Positions 25,467 through 36,890 are shown, numbered from the stretch's first letter. The stretch: 64,000 bases of DNA from Drosophila pseudoobscura (GCF_009870125.1 NC_046683.1:11036001-11100000), one strand, 5' to 3'. Program-made: numbers and translations. The notes: a model not told the origin generated them from the sequence alone.

Positions 25467-26680
25467 ATGGATCTGGTGGACCTAAAACTGGAGAATTTGT
25501 GGGAGTACGACCCCGATACGAAGACTTTGAAGGGAAACCCGCAGATTCTGTACTATCGCCAGCCGAGGGCCACTGAATATCCGCTGGACCTAAACAAGGG
25601 CTATAGACGGTACATCCCTCGAAATGGAAACTTTCCACGCTCCTTCGGCCTGGTCCAGCACCATGTGATGCATCTGCCCAAGCCGCGCCAGGTACTCGAA
25701 CACATGGACTTCTTTCTCAATCGCGGAACAATGCTGAAATTCATGGGCGATCGGACTTACGGTAAAGAAACTAACTTTGCAGCCTGTCGCTTCAAGGGCT
25801 GCATCTATGTGCGGTCATTATGGGAAGATCAGGATGAGCGGTACACGGTTCCATGCGTGGCTAAAACCTATCCCTTCAAGGCACGCCAGTACGTTTTCAC
25901 CCGTAAGTAGCTGCACCCAGCATCAGCATCATCGCTAATATTGATAATCGCTAATAACCGTCACAATATTGACCGACCAGGTTCTCCGGGCGCGCTGCCG
26001 CGCACCGATGCCCCAGTGGATGAGCGGAAGCAAGTGTATGGAATGTTCTCGGCCAAATTGGGAAGCTTTCGCCTGCTCTACTCGGCAGAAGTTAGTGGCG
26101 TGTCGAACAAGGAACCACTTGGCGATCTGTACGTCATCCTCTGTTGCATATACATAAATATGTACATATGTGTGTACATAATTACATATATCGTGCTTGC
26201 ATGTATTCCATAGAAACGATCCGGAGGTGCTAAAGACATGCCAGCTAGCTTCGCTGAAAATTGACAAAGAGGGCCGCCGGAATAATTCTGCGCCCTTATG
26301 GCTCATGCAGAGCTACTTGGGAGGCATCGATCAGCTGGCCATCGCCAACACCAATGAGCGTGGCCACGTGTGTCGACCAATAAAAGTGGTGTCCTGTGCC
26401 AAACTGATGAGTGTGAGTAGCCTGCCGATTAAAGATTCATTCCCGTGATGGTCTTTCCCTTTCCTAGCAGGAGAGCCAATTCAACATACACGATCGCCTC
26501 CAGAAACTGCATAAGATTCTCGAGGAGATCAGCATTAAGATGAGCAACAAGGACAATCCTCACCAGGAATTGAGATTCAAGATGCGTCAAGACTCGATTT
26601 TATTTGAAAATCGCCTTACGTCGATTGAGCCTCCAGGGAATTTCGACCAGCAATTCATCGATTTTATCAATCGTTTGTAG
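25467..26680 (+). CDS. Rai1/DXO-family protein, left tandem copy; apparently catalytically degenerate
   Basis: Four exons, 25,467-25,902, 25,981-26,128, 26,214-26,412 and 26,471-26,680, are joined by short GT-AG introns, giving about 330 aa. The frame is open upstream, but the Met at 25,467 starts the family-like sequence. The N-terminus (LWEYD..., LDLNKGYRRYIPRN) matches the start of Rai1/DXO proteins, RNA 5'-end decapping/pyrophosphohydrolase and exonuclease enzymes that act with Xrn-type nucleases. Against motifs recalled from active members, the GEVD-type motif reads AEVS (residues 181-184), the ELK motif reads SLK (208-210), and the glutamate of the FE motif is missing near 137-140. This resembles Drosophila Cutoff, a dead Rai1 relative protecting piRNA precursor transcripts. 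A Cutoff-like non-catalytic role is inferred. The acceptor of exon 4 could be 3 bp earlier. The translation equals that of the right copy. Confidence 0.75.
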
Positions 26681-27282
26681 ATTGTCCATTACGATATGGA
26701 ATAACAAATTACAAATTTATATAAATTAATTTTCTCTTTTTGCTATTGAGCAATTTAGCACTTGGAGTGCATTTTTGTTGCTGTAATTTTGAAAAATTTT
26801 AAATGTGAATGAACCATGTATTTTTTTGTTTTGGCTATTGAAATGTATGAAAATTCAAATACCATAAAAAAAAGAAGTAAACCTTTGAAAAACCTTAGTA
26901 TGCATAGGCTCTAGAAGAGCTATTCATTCTTGGGAGTATCATTAATTCATCAAATAAGCAGTAATTACTGCCACCCGACCCTCAAACTGCCAATCATTTC
27001 AATTACCAGGCCCACATTCTCAGCCAATAAGTATAATGTAAAAGTATAAGTACAACGCGAATTTATTCTACAGTATTGACTAAAAAATTCACAATAAATT
27101 TTGCCGTTGAGTGTTCAGAGTGTTTTTCGTATTGTCTGGTCTGTTTCCGGTCGCGGATAACGCTGGTGATGCTAATGGTGATCTCAGTGCTCAGTGGTCC
27201 TGGTAGCCGATGGTGGAAAAACTGTAAGGAGATGCGATTGATATGACGCTGATTTGTACAGGAATCGCTATCGGTGGTCTGC

Positions 27283-29265
27283 TTACTGGTGGCGCTGCTG
27301 TGGCTGGTGGTTGCTCAACTCGTGCTGATGGACAAAATGACCGTTCAGCGGCTCGAGGTATTCAACAGTGGATTCCAAATTTCCCTGCGTCTCCGCCTGC
27401 GGCTGTAAATTCAGATATTCTGGATGCATGGAGTAGCCGCCAACTTGGTAGCCAAGAACTTCAGCCGCTGGCTGTGTATTGTTGAAAATATAATCTCTCA
27501 GTTCCTTACTGAAATAGGAATTTGAAATCGTTTGAAATAGTAATACAATTTCTTTCCTACCAACTCTAGGAAGCCACTTATAGTGGGCTGGCTGACTGCG
27601 CTCCGGTACCTACATGGTGTCTTTTAGTTGAGAAATCTCCCAGTCCATTTGGATGTTTTTCTCGTGCTGCCTATCCCGCAACTGCAAGAGGCGAGCATTG
27701 TCATTTGTGCTCACGTTTGTAAGCTCCTCCAGGCGCCTGAGCTTATCCTCCTGGCGACTTAGCTTTTCAAAAACGCGGCCCAGATGCTCCTCCTTCGAGC
27801 AGAGCTGGTTCGTCACCTGCAACGAGTAAGATTATTGCCGTAGGCGGCCTATCGTATCAGACATCGTGTCCACAACGTATCGACAACGGACCTGATTTAT
27901 CTGCGTGTCCTTCTCGCCAGTTTCTAAGTACAGTTGATCTATTGTCTGATTCAACTCGTTGATTTCGTCGGCGTGCGCGGATATCGTCTTGCGGTCGCGA
28001 TTCGCGTGCTCACGCAACTTCACCACTAGTTGCTCGGACCGGAACAGCTCCATCTTCACGATTTCCAGATCCGAGTGCAACTGCTCCTCCCTTTGGTCAT
28101 TGGCGTCCAGCTGTATTTCTGTAAGCTTCATCTTATCCTGCAGCTCACTGAGGATTTTACAATGAAAATACTTGTTTGCAGGCACTTAACTCTGGAGCAA
28201 CAGTTACCAAAGTTTTCAAAGTTCGGTGGGGCCTCACCTGATCATCGTTTCTAGCTCATTGTTCCTCGTACGCAGCCTCAGAGAATTTTGCTCTTGCTCT
28301 TGGTGCAGCTTAATAAGCTGCAGGAGATTCTGTACCTTAAGCCTCAAATCACCTATGGTCTGATCTTTCTCCACACCAGCGTGTTGGATGTCCAAGACAT
28401 CTAGGCGCTTCTTTTGCTGGTTTATTAGCTACATGCTCCCTGCTCTTCGAGAGTTCCTTCCGTGTCCAGACCAGTGCACCATCCGACCCCTTCAATAGCT
28501 GATTCAGCTCCTGATTGCTGTTCAACGACAAGTCAAGATAACTTAGCGACAGTTCATCGGAGTCCTGCTCTACTCACCGAGCGACTAGATTGTCCATATC
28601 TGCCTTCGCCGCCGCGATGGTGCTGTTTTTGGCCTGCAGAGACGCGTTCTGTATGGCCAGCTGGTTTGCGTTTTCGTTTCTTTGTGCCTCGCTGTGTCGC
28701 AGCCTCTCCTTTAGGTCGCCCAAGGTCTGCTGCCAGTTTTCCTCCTCAGCCTTCAGCTTTCCCTCGAGGTCCGCCTTGAGTCTGTTCATCTGTTCATTGT
28801 GATCCTTATTGATCTGCAAGAGCCGGGCCTCCAAGAGATGTTTCTGCCTTCGCAGCTTGTCTATGTCGCGGTACAGACAAATGTTGGGCGAAACCTGTTG
28901 GCCGACAGGTGTCACACACACCTGCTCGATATTCTCGACAATGCTCTCCATCTTGCGGTTCTACGGATAGATGACAGAGAGATGTATGGTGAAGGTCATA
29001 CCTCATTCATTCATTCATGCTCATTCAGTCATACCAGAAGCTCCTTCAGCTTATCTTTCAGCTGCTCTTTCCGATTGCACGCCTCGAACTCGTCCTTGGC
29101 CATCTGGATGGGCTCCAGGTGATCGTAGAGCATCATGAATCCCGAATCGACGGCAGCCTGACATCGTTCCTTCAGATCTTGCACACTATCGGCCGCTGCA
29201 AAAAGAAAGCCTCAGCTGTGTTCCTAGAGTTCGTAATGGAATCCACGGAAACTCACGCAAATTTT
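27283..29265 (-). pseudogene. Coiled-coil gene, truncated left copy
   Basis: This copy carries the counterparts of the last five exons of the coiled-coil gene at 31,888-34,527. It stops at the duplication edge, so the first three exons are missing. A 35-bp deletion at about 28,425-28,430 shifts the frame within the NQELNQ exon, giving early stops. A 75-bp segment, about 27,820-27,895, interrupts the following exon. It begins with GT, ends with CAG, contains an in-frame stop and is exactly absent from the other copy, so it behaves as an intron. Without a promoter or start, and with the shift, no full protein can be made. A truncated coiled-coil product from an internal Met cannot be excluded. 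Confidence 0.8.
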
Positions 29266-29587
29266 ATTTGACAACATATCGGAACAAATGCCGGTAAAAT
29301 TCAAAGATGTTTGAACGAAAATATGTGAATTGGCCACAAGCCTTTATTTCACTACTATTATCTTTATGCCCAGAGAATGCTGACTAAGTTCGTAAGGCTG
29401 TACAGGACCCAGTCGGAAAGCCGGCACATATCTCACCCAACGAGGCGTTAACCTTGCTTCTAGACAAGGATTTCGGCAATAATTTACGGAAACCTTTAAA
29501 CAATTTTATTTTTATTTGCAACGCCGTTTTCTGAAATAAAATATGCTTAACACTTTTTTTTCACTATAACTAATAATTTAAATATGC

Positions 29588-29800
29588 ATTCTTAAAAAAA
29601 GGTCGGAGCCACAGCCATTTTTTTTCTTAAGTCCACTTCTTATTGATTATATATATCCAATACAAAAAACTAAATAACAAAATCTTGTTCCGTTCGGGAG
29701 ATATTAAGTTTGGCCAACAAGAGTGGTCGTTCGGACCATATTGCATTGGTACGTGCCTGCCGTAAGCCTACTGCAATAGGTGAAAGCCTAAGCCCCGACT
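29588..29800. mobile_element. Dispersed-repeat segment present only in the right copy
   Basis: About 213 bp interrupts the sequence shared by the two copies upstream of the Rai1-like gene. Its inner part (about 29,710-29,750) matches the reverse complement of 24,374-24,420, so it belongs to a family with another member 5 kb away. No clear target-site duplication or terminal inverted repeat was seen. It may be a short non-autonomous element, or an ancestral piece deleted from the left copy. Confidence 0.45.
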
Positions 29801-30071
29801 TTTTGCGCTTCGTTTTATGATTTTTCTATTAGTTGTACAACCTTTGCTCAAGCTTCGCTAAATTTGCAGCCAAGACAGAGAAAATTAGTGTTCGTAAACG
29901 CGTATCCCGGCTATCAGTCGAATATATGGGGCACTGACGTTTTCCAACACACACAGCCAGCTGTTTCTAGTCAAGAGATACGCTTTATTTTCAGTACAAT
30001 TTTGAGACGGCTTGTTTTCGATATCGAGAAAATATATATTATACCTCAATACGGAATCGCAAACGGACAAA

Positions 30072-31285
30072 ATGGATCTGGTGGACCTAAAACTGGAGAA
30101 TTTGTGGGAGTACGACCCCGATACGAAGACTTTGAAGGGAAACCCGCAGATTCTGTACTATCGCCAGCCGAGGGCCACTGAATATCCGCTGGACCTAAAC
30201 AAGGGCTATAGACGGTACATCCCTCGAAATGGAAACTTTCCACGCTCCTTCGGCCTGGTCCAGCACCATGTGATGCATCTGCCCAAGCCGCGCCAGGTAC
30301 TCGAACACATGGACTTCTTTCTCAATCGCGGAACAATGCTGAAATTCATGGGCGATCGGACTTACGGTAAAGAAACTAACTTTGCAGCCTGTCGCTTCAA
30401 GGGCTGCATCTATGTGCGGTCATTATGGGAAGATCAGGATGAGCGGTACACGGTTCCATGCGTGGCTAAAACCTATCCCTTCAAGGCACGCCAGTACGTT
30501 TTCACCCGTAAGTAGCTGCACCCAGCATCAGCATCATCGCTAATATTGATAATCGCTAATAACCGTCACAATATTGACCGACCAGGTTCTCCGGGCGCGC
30601 TGCCGCGCACCGATGCCCCAGTGGATGAGCGGAAGCAAGTGTATGGAATGTTCTCGGCCAAATTGGGAAGCTTTCGCCTGCTCTACTCGGCAGAAGTTAG
30701 TGGCGTGTCGAACAAGGAACCACTTGGCGATCTGTACGTCATCCTCTGTTGCATATACATAAATATGTACATATGTGTGTACATAATTACATATATCGTG
30801 CTTGCATGTATTCCATAGAAACGATCCGGAGGTGCTAAAGACATGCCAGCTAGCTTCGCTGAAAATTGACAAAGAGGGCCGCCGGAATAATTCTGCGCCC
30901 TTATGGCTCATGCAGAGCTACTTGGGAGGCATCGATCAGCTGGCCATCGCCAACACCAATGAGCGTGGCCACGTGTGTCGACCAATAAAAGTGGTGTCCT
31001 GTGCCAAACTGATGAGTGTGAGTAGCCTGCCGATTAAAGATTCATTCCCGTGATGGTCTTTCCCTTTCCTAGCAGGAGAGCCAATTCAACATACACGATC
31101 GCCTCCAGAAACTGCATAAGATTCTCGAGGAGATCAGCATTAAGATGAGCAACAAGGACAATCCTCACCAGGAATTGAGATTCAAGATGCGTCAAGACTC
31201 GATTTTATTTGAAAATCGCCTTACGTCGATTGAGCCTCCAGGGAATTTCGACCAGCAATTCATCGATTTTATCAATCGTTTGTAG
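30072..31285 (+). CDS. Rai1/DXO-family protein, right tandem copy; apparently catalytically degenerate
   Basis: Exons at 30,072-30,507, 30,586-30,733, 30,819-31,017 and 31,076-31,285 encode about 330 aa, the same protein as the left copy. The splice sites, the motif changes (AEVS and SLK in place of the usual GEVD and ELK) and the stop are all the same. The gene converges on the coiled-coil gene, with about 600 bp between the two stop codons. Identity between the copies implies very recent duplication, gene conversion or selection on sequence. About 250 bp upstream the two copies differ by the 213-bp segment, so regulation could differ. Function as a non-enzymatic RNA-end or transcript-protection factor is inferred from Cutoff, not shown. 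Confidence 0.75.
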
Positions 31286-31887
31286 ATTGTCCATTACGAT
31301 ATGGAATAACAAATTACAAATTTATATAAATTAATTTTCTCTTTTTGCTATTGAGCAATTTAGCACTTGGAGTGCATTTTTGTTGCTGTAATTTTGAAAA
31401 ATTTTAAATGTGAATGAACCATGTATTTTTTTGTTTTGGCTATTGAAATGTATGAAAATTCAAATACCATAAAAAAAAGAAGTAAACCTTTGAAAAACCT
31501 TAGTATGCATAGGCTCTAGAAGAGCTATTCATTCTTGGGAGTATCATTAATTCATCAAATAAGCAGTAATTACTGCCACCCGACCCTCAAACTGCCAATC
31601 ATTTCAATTACCAGGCCCACATTCTCAGCCAATAAGTATAATGTAAAAGTATAAGTACAACGCGAATTTATTCTACAGTATTGACTATAAAATTCACAAT
31701 AAATTTTGCCGTTGAGTGTTCAGAGTGTTTTTCGTATTGTCTGGTCTGTTTCCGGTCGCGGATAACGCTGGTGATGCTAATGGTGATCTCAGTGCTCAGT
31801 GGTCCTGGTAGCCGATGGTGGAAAAACTGTAAGGAGATGCGATTGATATGACGCTGATTTGTACAGGAATCGCTATCGGTGGTCTGC

Positions 31888-34527
31888 TTACTGGTGGCGC
31901 TGCTGTGGCTGGTGGTTGCTCAACTCGTGCTGATGGACAAAATGACCGTTCAGCGGCTCGAGGTATTCAACAGTGGATTCCAAATTTCCCTGCGTCTCCG
32001 CCTGCGGCTGTAAATTCAGATATTCTGGATGCATGGAGTAGCCGCCAACTTGGTAGCCAAGAACTTCAGCCGCTGGCTGTGTATTGTTGAAAATATAATC
32101 TCTCAGTTCCTTACTGAAATAGGAATTTGAAATCGTTTGAAATAGTAATACAATTTCTTTCCTACCAACTCTAGGAAGCCACTTATAGTGGGCTGGCTGA
32201 CTGCGCTCCGGTACCTACATGGTGTCTTTTAGTTGAGAAATCTCCCAGTCCATTTGGATGTTTTTCTCGTGCTGCCTATCCCGCAACTGCAAGAGGCGAG
32301 CATTGTCATTTGTGCTCACGTTTGTAAGCTCCTCCAGGCGCCTGAGCTTCTCCTCCTGGCGACTTAGCTTTTCAAAAACGCGGCCCAGATGCTCCTCCTT
32401 CGAGCAGAGCTGGTTCGTCACCTGATTTATCTGCGTGTCCTTCTCGCCAGTTTCTAAGTACAGTTGATCTATTGTCTGATTCAACTCGTTGATTTCGTCG
32501 GCGTGCGCGGATATCGTCTTGCGGTCGCGATTCGCGTGCTCACGCAACTTCACCACTAGTTGCTCGGACCGGAACAGCTCCATCTTCACGATTTCCAGAT
32601 CCGAGTGCAACTGCTCCTCCCTTTGGTCATTGGCGTCCAGCTGTATTTCTGTAAGCTTCATCTTATCCTGCAGCTCACTGAGGATTTTACAATGAAAATA
32701 CTTGTTTGCAGGCACTTAACTCTGGAGCAACAGTTACCAAAGTTTTCAAAGTTCGGTGGGGCCTCACCTGATCATCGTTTCTAGCTCATTGTTCCTCGTA
32801 CGCAGCCTCAGAGAATTTTGCTCTTGCTCTTGGTGCAGCTTAATAAGCTGCAGGAGATTCTGTACCTTAAGCCTCAAATCACCTATGGTCTGATCTTTCT
32901 CCACACCAGCGTGTTGGATGTCCAAGACATCTAGGCGCTTCTTTTGCTGGTTTATGAGCTCCCGTCCCTTATGCAGCTCCGCCTCCAGGTGAACTACATG
33001 CTCCCTGCTCTTCGAGAGTTCCTTCCGTGTCCAGACCAGTGCACCATCCGACCCCTTCAATAGCTGATTCAGCTCCTGATTGCTGTTCAAGGACAAGTCA
33101 AGATAACTTAGTGAAAGTTCATCGGAGTCCTGCTCTACTCACCGAGCGACTAGATTGTCCATATCTGCCTTCGCCGCCGCGATGGTGCTGTTTTTGGCCT
33201 GCAGAGACGCGTTCTGTATGGCCAGCTGGTTTGCGTTTTCGTTTCTTTGTGCCTCGCTGTGTCGCAGCCTCTCCTTTAGGTCGCCCAAGGTCTGCTGCCA
33301 GTTTTCCTCCTCAGCCTTCAGCTTTCCCTCGAGGTCCGCCTTGAGTCTGTTCATCTGTTCATTGTGATCCTTATTGATCTGCAAGAGCCGGGCCTCCAAG
33401 AGATGTTTCTGCCTTCGCAGCTTGTCTATGTCGCGGTACAGACAAATGTTGGGCGAAACCTGTTGGCCGACAGGTGTCACACACACCTGCTCGATATTCT
33501 CGACAATGCTCTCCATCTTGCGGTTCTACGGATAGATGACAGAGAGATGTATGGTGAAGGTCATACCTCATTCATTCATTCATGCTCATTCAGTCATACC
33601 AGAAGCTCCTTCAGCTTATCTTTCAGCAGCTCTTTCCGATTGCACGCCTCGAACTCGTCCTTGGCCATCTGGATGGGCTCCAGGTGATCGTAGAGCATCA
33701 TGAATCCCGAATCGACGGCAGCCTGACATCGTTCCTTCAGATCTTGCACACTATCGGCCGCTGCAAAAAGAAAGCCTCAGCTGTGTTCCTAGAGTTCGGA
33801 ATGGAATCCATGGAAACTCACGCAAATTTTTGACCAAACTGCTCGAGTTCTCCTTGTTGGCAATCGACTTGCTATCCTCGTTGACGACAAGGGTCACAAA
33901 GCTGTACGTTCCAAGCAGCTTGGACTGCTCCAGGTCTAATGACCTCAATGACTCTACGAAATCCGATTGAAGGCATTGCAGCTTTTGGTACTGCGTCTCG
34001 ACGGTAAGCAGTCGATTGTGCTCAACGATCCCCAGGTGAGATTTTCCTGGGATTGGCCAAATGGGTTAAAAATAGTACCGGATGGAAATGGAAAGATGCA
34101 GGGTAAACTTACGTGTCCCGACAGCGGGAGTATGATCCGTCTTTACGAGACTCAGTTGCCGTTGGGCTGGCTGCGACATCGTGGATGGCCGCTTCTCTGA
34201 CTCCGTCGACCTCTCAGGCAGAGACCCCCAGGTCGACTCCGAGAATAATTTTGGATTTGGCATGGAGAAAACGCTCCTACTGCAACTCGCAATGTCAAGG
34301 GCCGTATAAGTTCTACACGATGCACCTAATCGGACGGGTGCGTGTGAGCGTGACCTACGCCTGATGGGAGCGGGGTCGTTCGAAGCCTGGAAAATATTCC
34401 TTATTAGATTAGTCAGCACCCTACCCCTTGCATCGACTGAACTCACCCTGAAGTTGTTGGCTAATGCCCTCAAATTACTGGCTTTGGTGGCTGTAAAAGA
34501 TCGGGGAGACGTTGAGGATGGAAGCAA
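31888..34527 (-). CDS. Long coiled-coil protein, about 707 aa
   Basis: Eight exons on the minus strand: 34,527-34,447, 34,386-34,113, 34,046-33,822, 33,760-33,600, 33,525-33,143, 33,082-32,768, 32,677-32,219 and 32,113-31,888. All are joined in phase by GT-AG introns of about 60-110 bp. The N-terminal 120 residues are basic and Ser-rich, probably disordered. The middle (about residues 200-620) has heptad-like Leu patterns and charged stretches typical of a long coiled coil (for example LRRQKHLLEARLLQINKD). The last 75 residues are Gln/His-rich and not coiled. The start is uncertain: a GTGAGT donor at 34,549 and acceptor near 34,493 may remove part of the first exon. Architecture and rapid decay of its copies fit a meiotic or mitotic scaffold such as a synaptonemal-complex or kinetochore protein. 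I cannot name it. The function suggestion is inference. Confidence 0.7.
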
Positions 34528-34805
34528 TGCCAGGAAGCAAATAACTCACGTCGGACGTATTTTGGATAAGTAAACATTTTGGATATCGGTAATCACTTCA
34601 CTGCATGCGTACACTGGTTTGAGCGAAAAACAGAATTTCATTTGTTTTGAAGACCAAAAAAATAACCACTTAATAATTTTTGTACAAACACAGAGTGTTC
34701 GATAGTGTGTGCTATGACAGGTAATGCCTATGTTACTTGGTTTCGGGCTGGGGTAAAATTTTTTTGTTTAGTTCCAGCCAAAAAAAAAGCTCAAAAAGGG
34801 GCTCT

Positions 34806-35337
34806 ATATTCACCTGATAAGCTGCATGAGGGACGGTATCTCATTCACCAGCAACAGAAGCGTCCAGATGTAAAGGAAAACCATCAAGTCGTTGTGGGGA
34901 ATGATCAGATGGTCAGCGTTTTGAAGCCTTAGGTTCAGAATCTTCTGCAGCTTATTTAAGTGCACCACGAACACGAGCAAAATTCTCCGAAGCTGCTTTG
35001 GGCCAGAGTTAAGTGCAAATCTATTGCAAATCCTCAGCGAGCTGTAGGAGAAAGTGAAGCGCACAGAAAGCCATCCGAACGACAAGGACCAAAGGGGGGA
35101 GCCGCTCCCCTCGGACCGGGAAATCGTGATAATGGAGCTGTTCCGGTCCGAGGAGCTAGTGGGCAAGTTGCGGCTTTATAGAATTGAGAGCAAACAAATT
35201 TTGATACGACTTCAAACGGATTCCGATTTTTACTGTGAAAGTAACTAAAACAGATTATATTTTCAACAACGCACAGCCAACTTCTCGGCTTACAAGTTGG
35301 ACGCAGGGAAATTTGGAATTCAGTGTTAAATAACTTG
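34806..35337 (+). pseudogene. Inverted decayed fragment of the coiled-coil gene
   Basis: Read on the plus strand, 34,806-35,000 matches the KGRELINQQKKR exon. About 35,030-35,180 matches the start of the next exon, still preceded by its intron end (CCTCAG), and 35,252-35,335 matches the last exon (DYIFNN). Stops, frameshifts and a replaced middle part show it is dead. Retention of the intron border shows copying at DNA level, not through mRNA. It lies head-to-head with the intact gene and is clearly older than the tandem duplication by its divergence. Confidence 0.8.
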
Positions 35338-36824
35338 TTATCATTTATCGATTGGAACTTGTATGTTAGTATAACTTTTATCGGGATTTTTATCCATGGA
35401 TTTTTCGTCTTAATCACAGTAGGCACGGACCGTGGGCTTTTCAACAATTCATTATAGATTTATTGATTTACTATTATAGATTTGCTGTTAAACAGTCTAA
35501 ATTTTGTCTAAAACCGTTTAAAGAGCTGATCCCACTCACATATACATATGTGTGCATATATATCGCGATTCGGATTAAATATCAATTACGTTTTTACATA
35601 CAAGGGATGTTATATAAATTAGATTTAGTCAAGAGACCACTGCAAATATAAAATAGCTTACTGCCACCTGGCCTCGTGTCTGATGTGTGGTGGTAGGCTT
35701 GCCAGCCTTCACTCATTGTGGCATATGTCAAAATTAATTTCGTTGGTATTATTTTGACAGGCTTTCATGCTAAGCTGAGACTACCATCCAACCCTCCAGA
35801 CACGGGCTCGATTTCAGCCCCAATTCTATCCAACAGTGTGGCGTTGCATAGGGTTGGGGATCAGCAGAGGTAACTTTTACATTAGATTTGATTTTTTTTT
35901 GGTTTCGTTTCGTTTTGAGTGTTTTTTGTGTTGGTTTTTTGGTCAGTCATCGCCGGCATTTGGAAAGGATGGATTTCTTCCACATCATCACGGAGACAGG
36001 CAATGGATGGGGGAATGTACCGGTATATGCCACCTCCTGCTCCCAATTCCATTTATTCTTCCACTCGAATCTCTATTTGATGGCATCATTTCGACAATAT
36101 GCAAATCTCATTTCCCTCAGACGCATTGCAGAGACCACAAGCTGCGGCTGATATCCAGATGGCCATTAAAACCATTGCTCTGGTACCTTGCCCCACCTCC
36201 GACCATCCTCCTGGTGGCACACCTCCTGGCTGATCCACATCCACATCCACCTCCACTGCTCTGCCCAGCAAGACAACAAATTACAAAAATTAAGAGACCA
36301 TTTTTGTGGATGAAATGTATGGGACCGGAGGGTCCGTCCAATGGCGGTCCGCTACGCACGGCAGGCGACACAAGTGGCCAAGGTCCTGCACACTGGCAGA
36401 ATGAGAGAGGTGTGAACATGGCTGGCCACCCCCTGCACCCAGTCACTCACCGACAGAGGGGAGGCGTGTGCAAATTAATGAAATTAAATCGTCTTCATTT
36501 GATGGCTTTCAGAGCAAAGAAGAGAGGTTCACTCCCTGCAGGTTCACTCACAGCAAATTTCCCCTTGTAGGATTGGGGAATGGAGAGAAATCGAGAGAAT
36601 GTGTGGGAGATAGGAAGAAGCAAGGCGGAGAAAGTTGCCTTGAACTTACCTCGTATTGAAATTGAATTAAAGAAAGAAATGATTAATAGAAATACAAGGT
36701 ACGAAAAATATTAAAAGATATAAATGAAAGAACACGTTAAGCGAATATGAGAAGGAAAAAGATGAAGAGCAGATGTACGGAAAGAACAGGCTTTACCAAA
36801 TGGAACCATGGCAAAAAAAAACTG

Positions 36825-36890
36825 ATACGAGCGGTACGTTGTAAGCCGTGACAATGGCCGCGGCTCTACTTTTTCACCTGGTAGTTATCA
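36825..36890. repeat. Dispersed repeat fragment
   Basis: The sequence around GAGCGGTACGTTGTAAGCC and the following CGGCTCTACTTTT is similar to a stretch at 63,178-63,230. The two places are 26 kb apart and otherwise unrelated, so this is part of a dispersed repeat family. Confidence 0.55.

Larger units (their letters stand above)
24874..29265. repeat. Tandem segmental duplication, left copy
   Basis: This 4.39-kb unit recurs in direct orientation at 29,267-33,830. It contains a complete Rai1/DXO-family gene and the 3' part of a convergent coiled-coil gene. The right edge cuts the coiled-coil gene just inside an exon (shared sequence CGCAAATTTT), after which the next copy begins directly. Relative to the right copy it carries an extra 75 bp near 27,820-27,895 and lacks 35 bp near 28,425 and about 213 bp near 25,195. 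The Rai1-like half looks identical between copies, while the flank and the coiled-coil half carry scattered substitutions. Confidence 0.93.
29267..33830. repeat. Tandem segmental duplication, right copy
   Basis: Right partner of 24,874-29,265, following it directly. It carries an extra segment of about 213 bp at 29,588-29,800 and continues without interruption into the 5' exons of the coiled-coil gene. It therefore probably represents the ancestral arrangement at its right edge. The offset to the left copy is 4,605 bp across the Rai1-like gene and changes to 4,530 and 4,565 bp across the indels in the coiled-coil gene. Confidence 0.93.

Noticed and set aside
27243-27485. 80-codon plus-strand frame in both duplication copies
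   Set aside because: It is antisense to the last exon of the coiled-coil gene, whose spliced frame explains the open reading.
35836-36570. 244-codon frame on the plus strand
   Set aside because: Codon use does not match the real genes here, the frame begins in T-rich DNA and no domain is visible.
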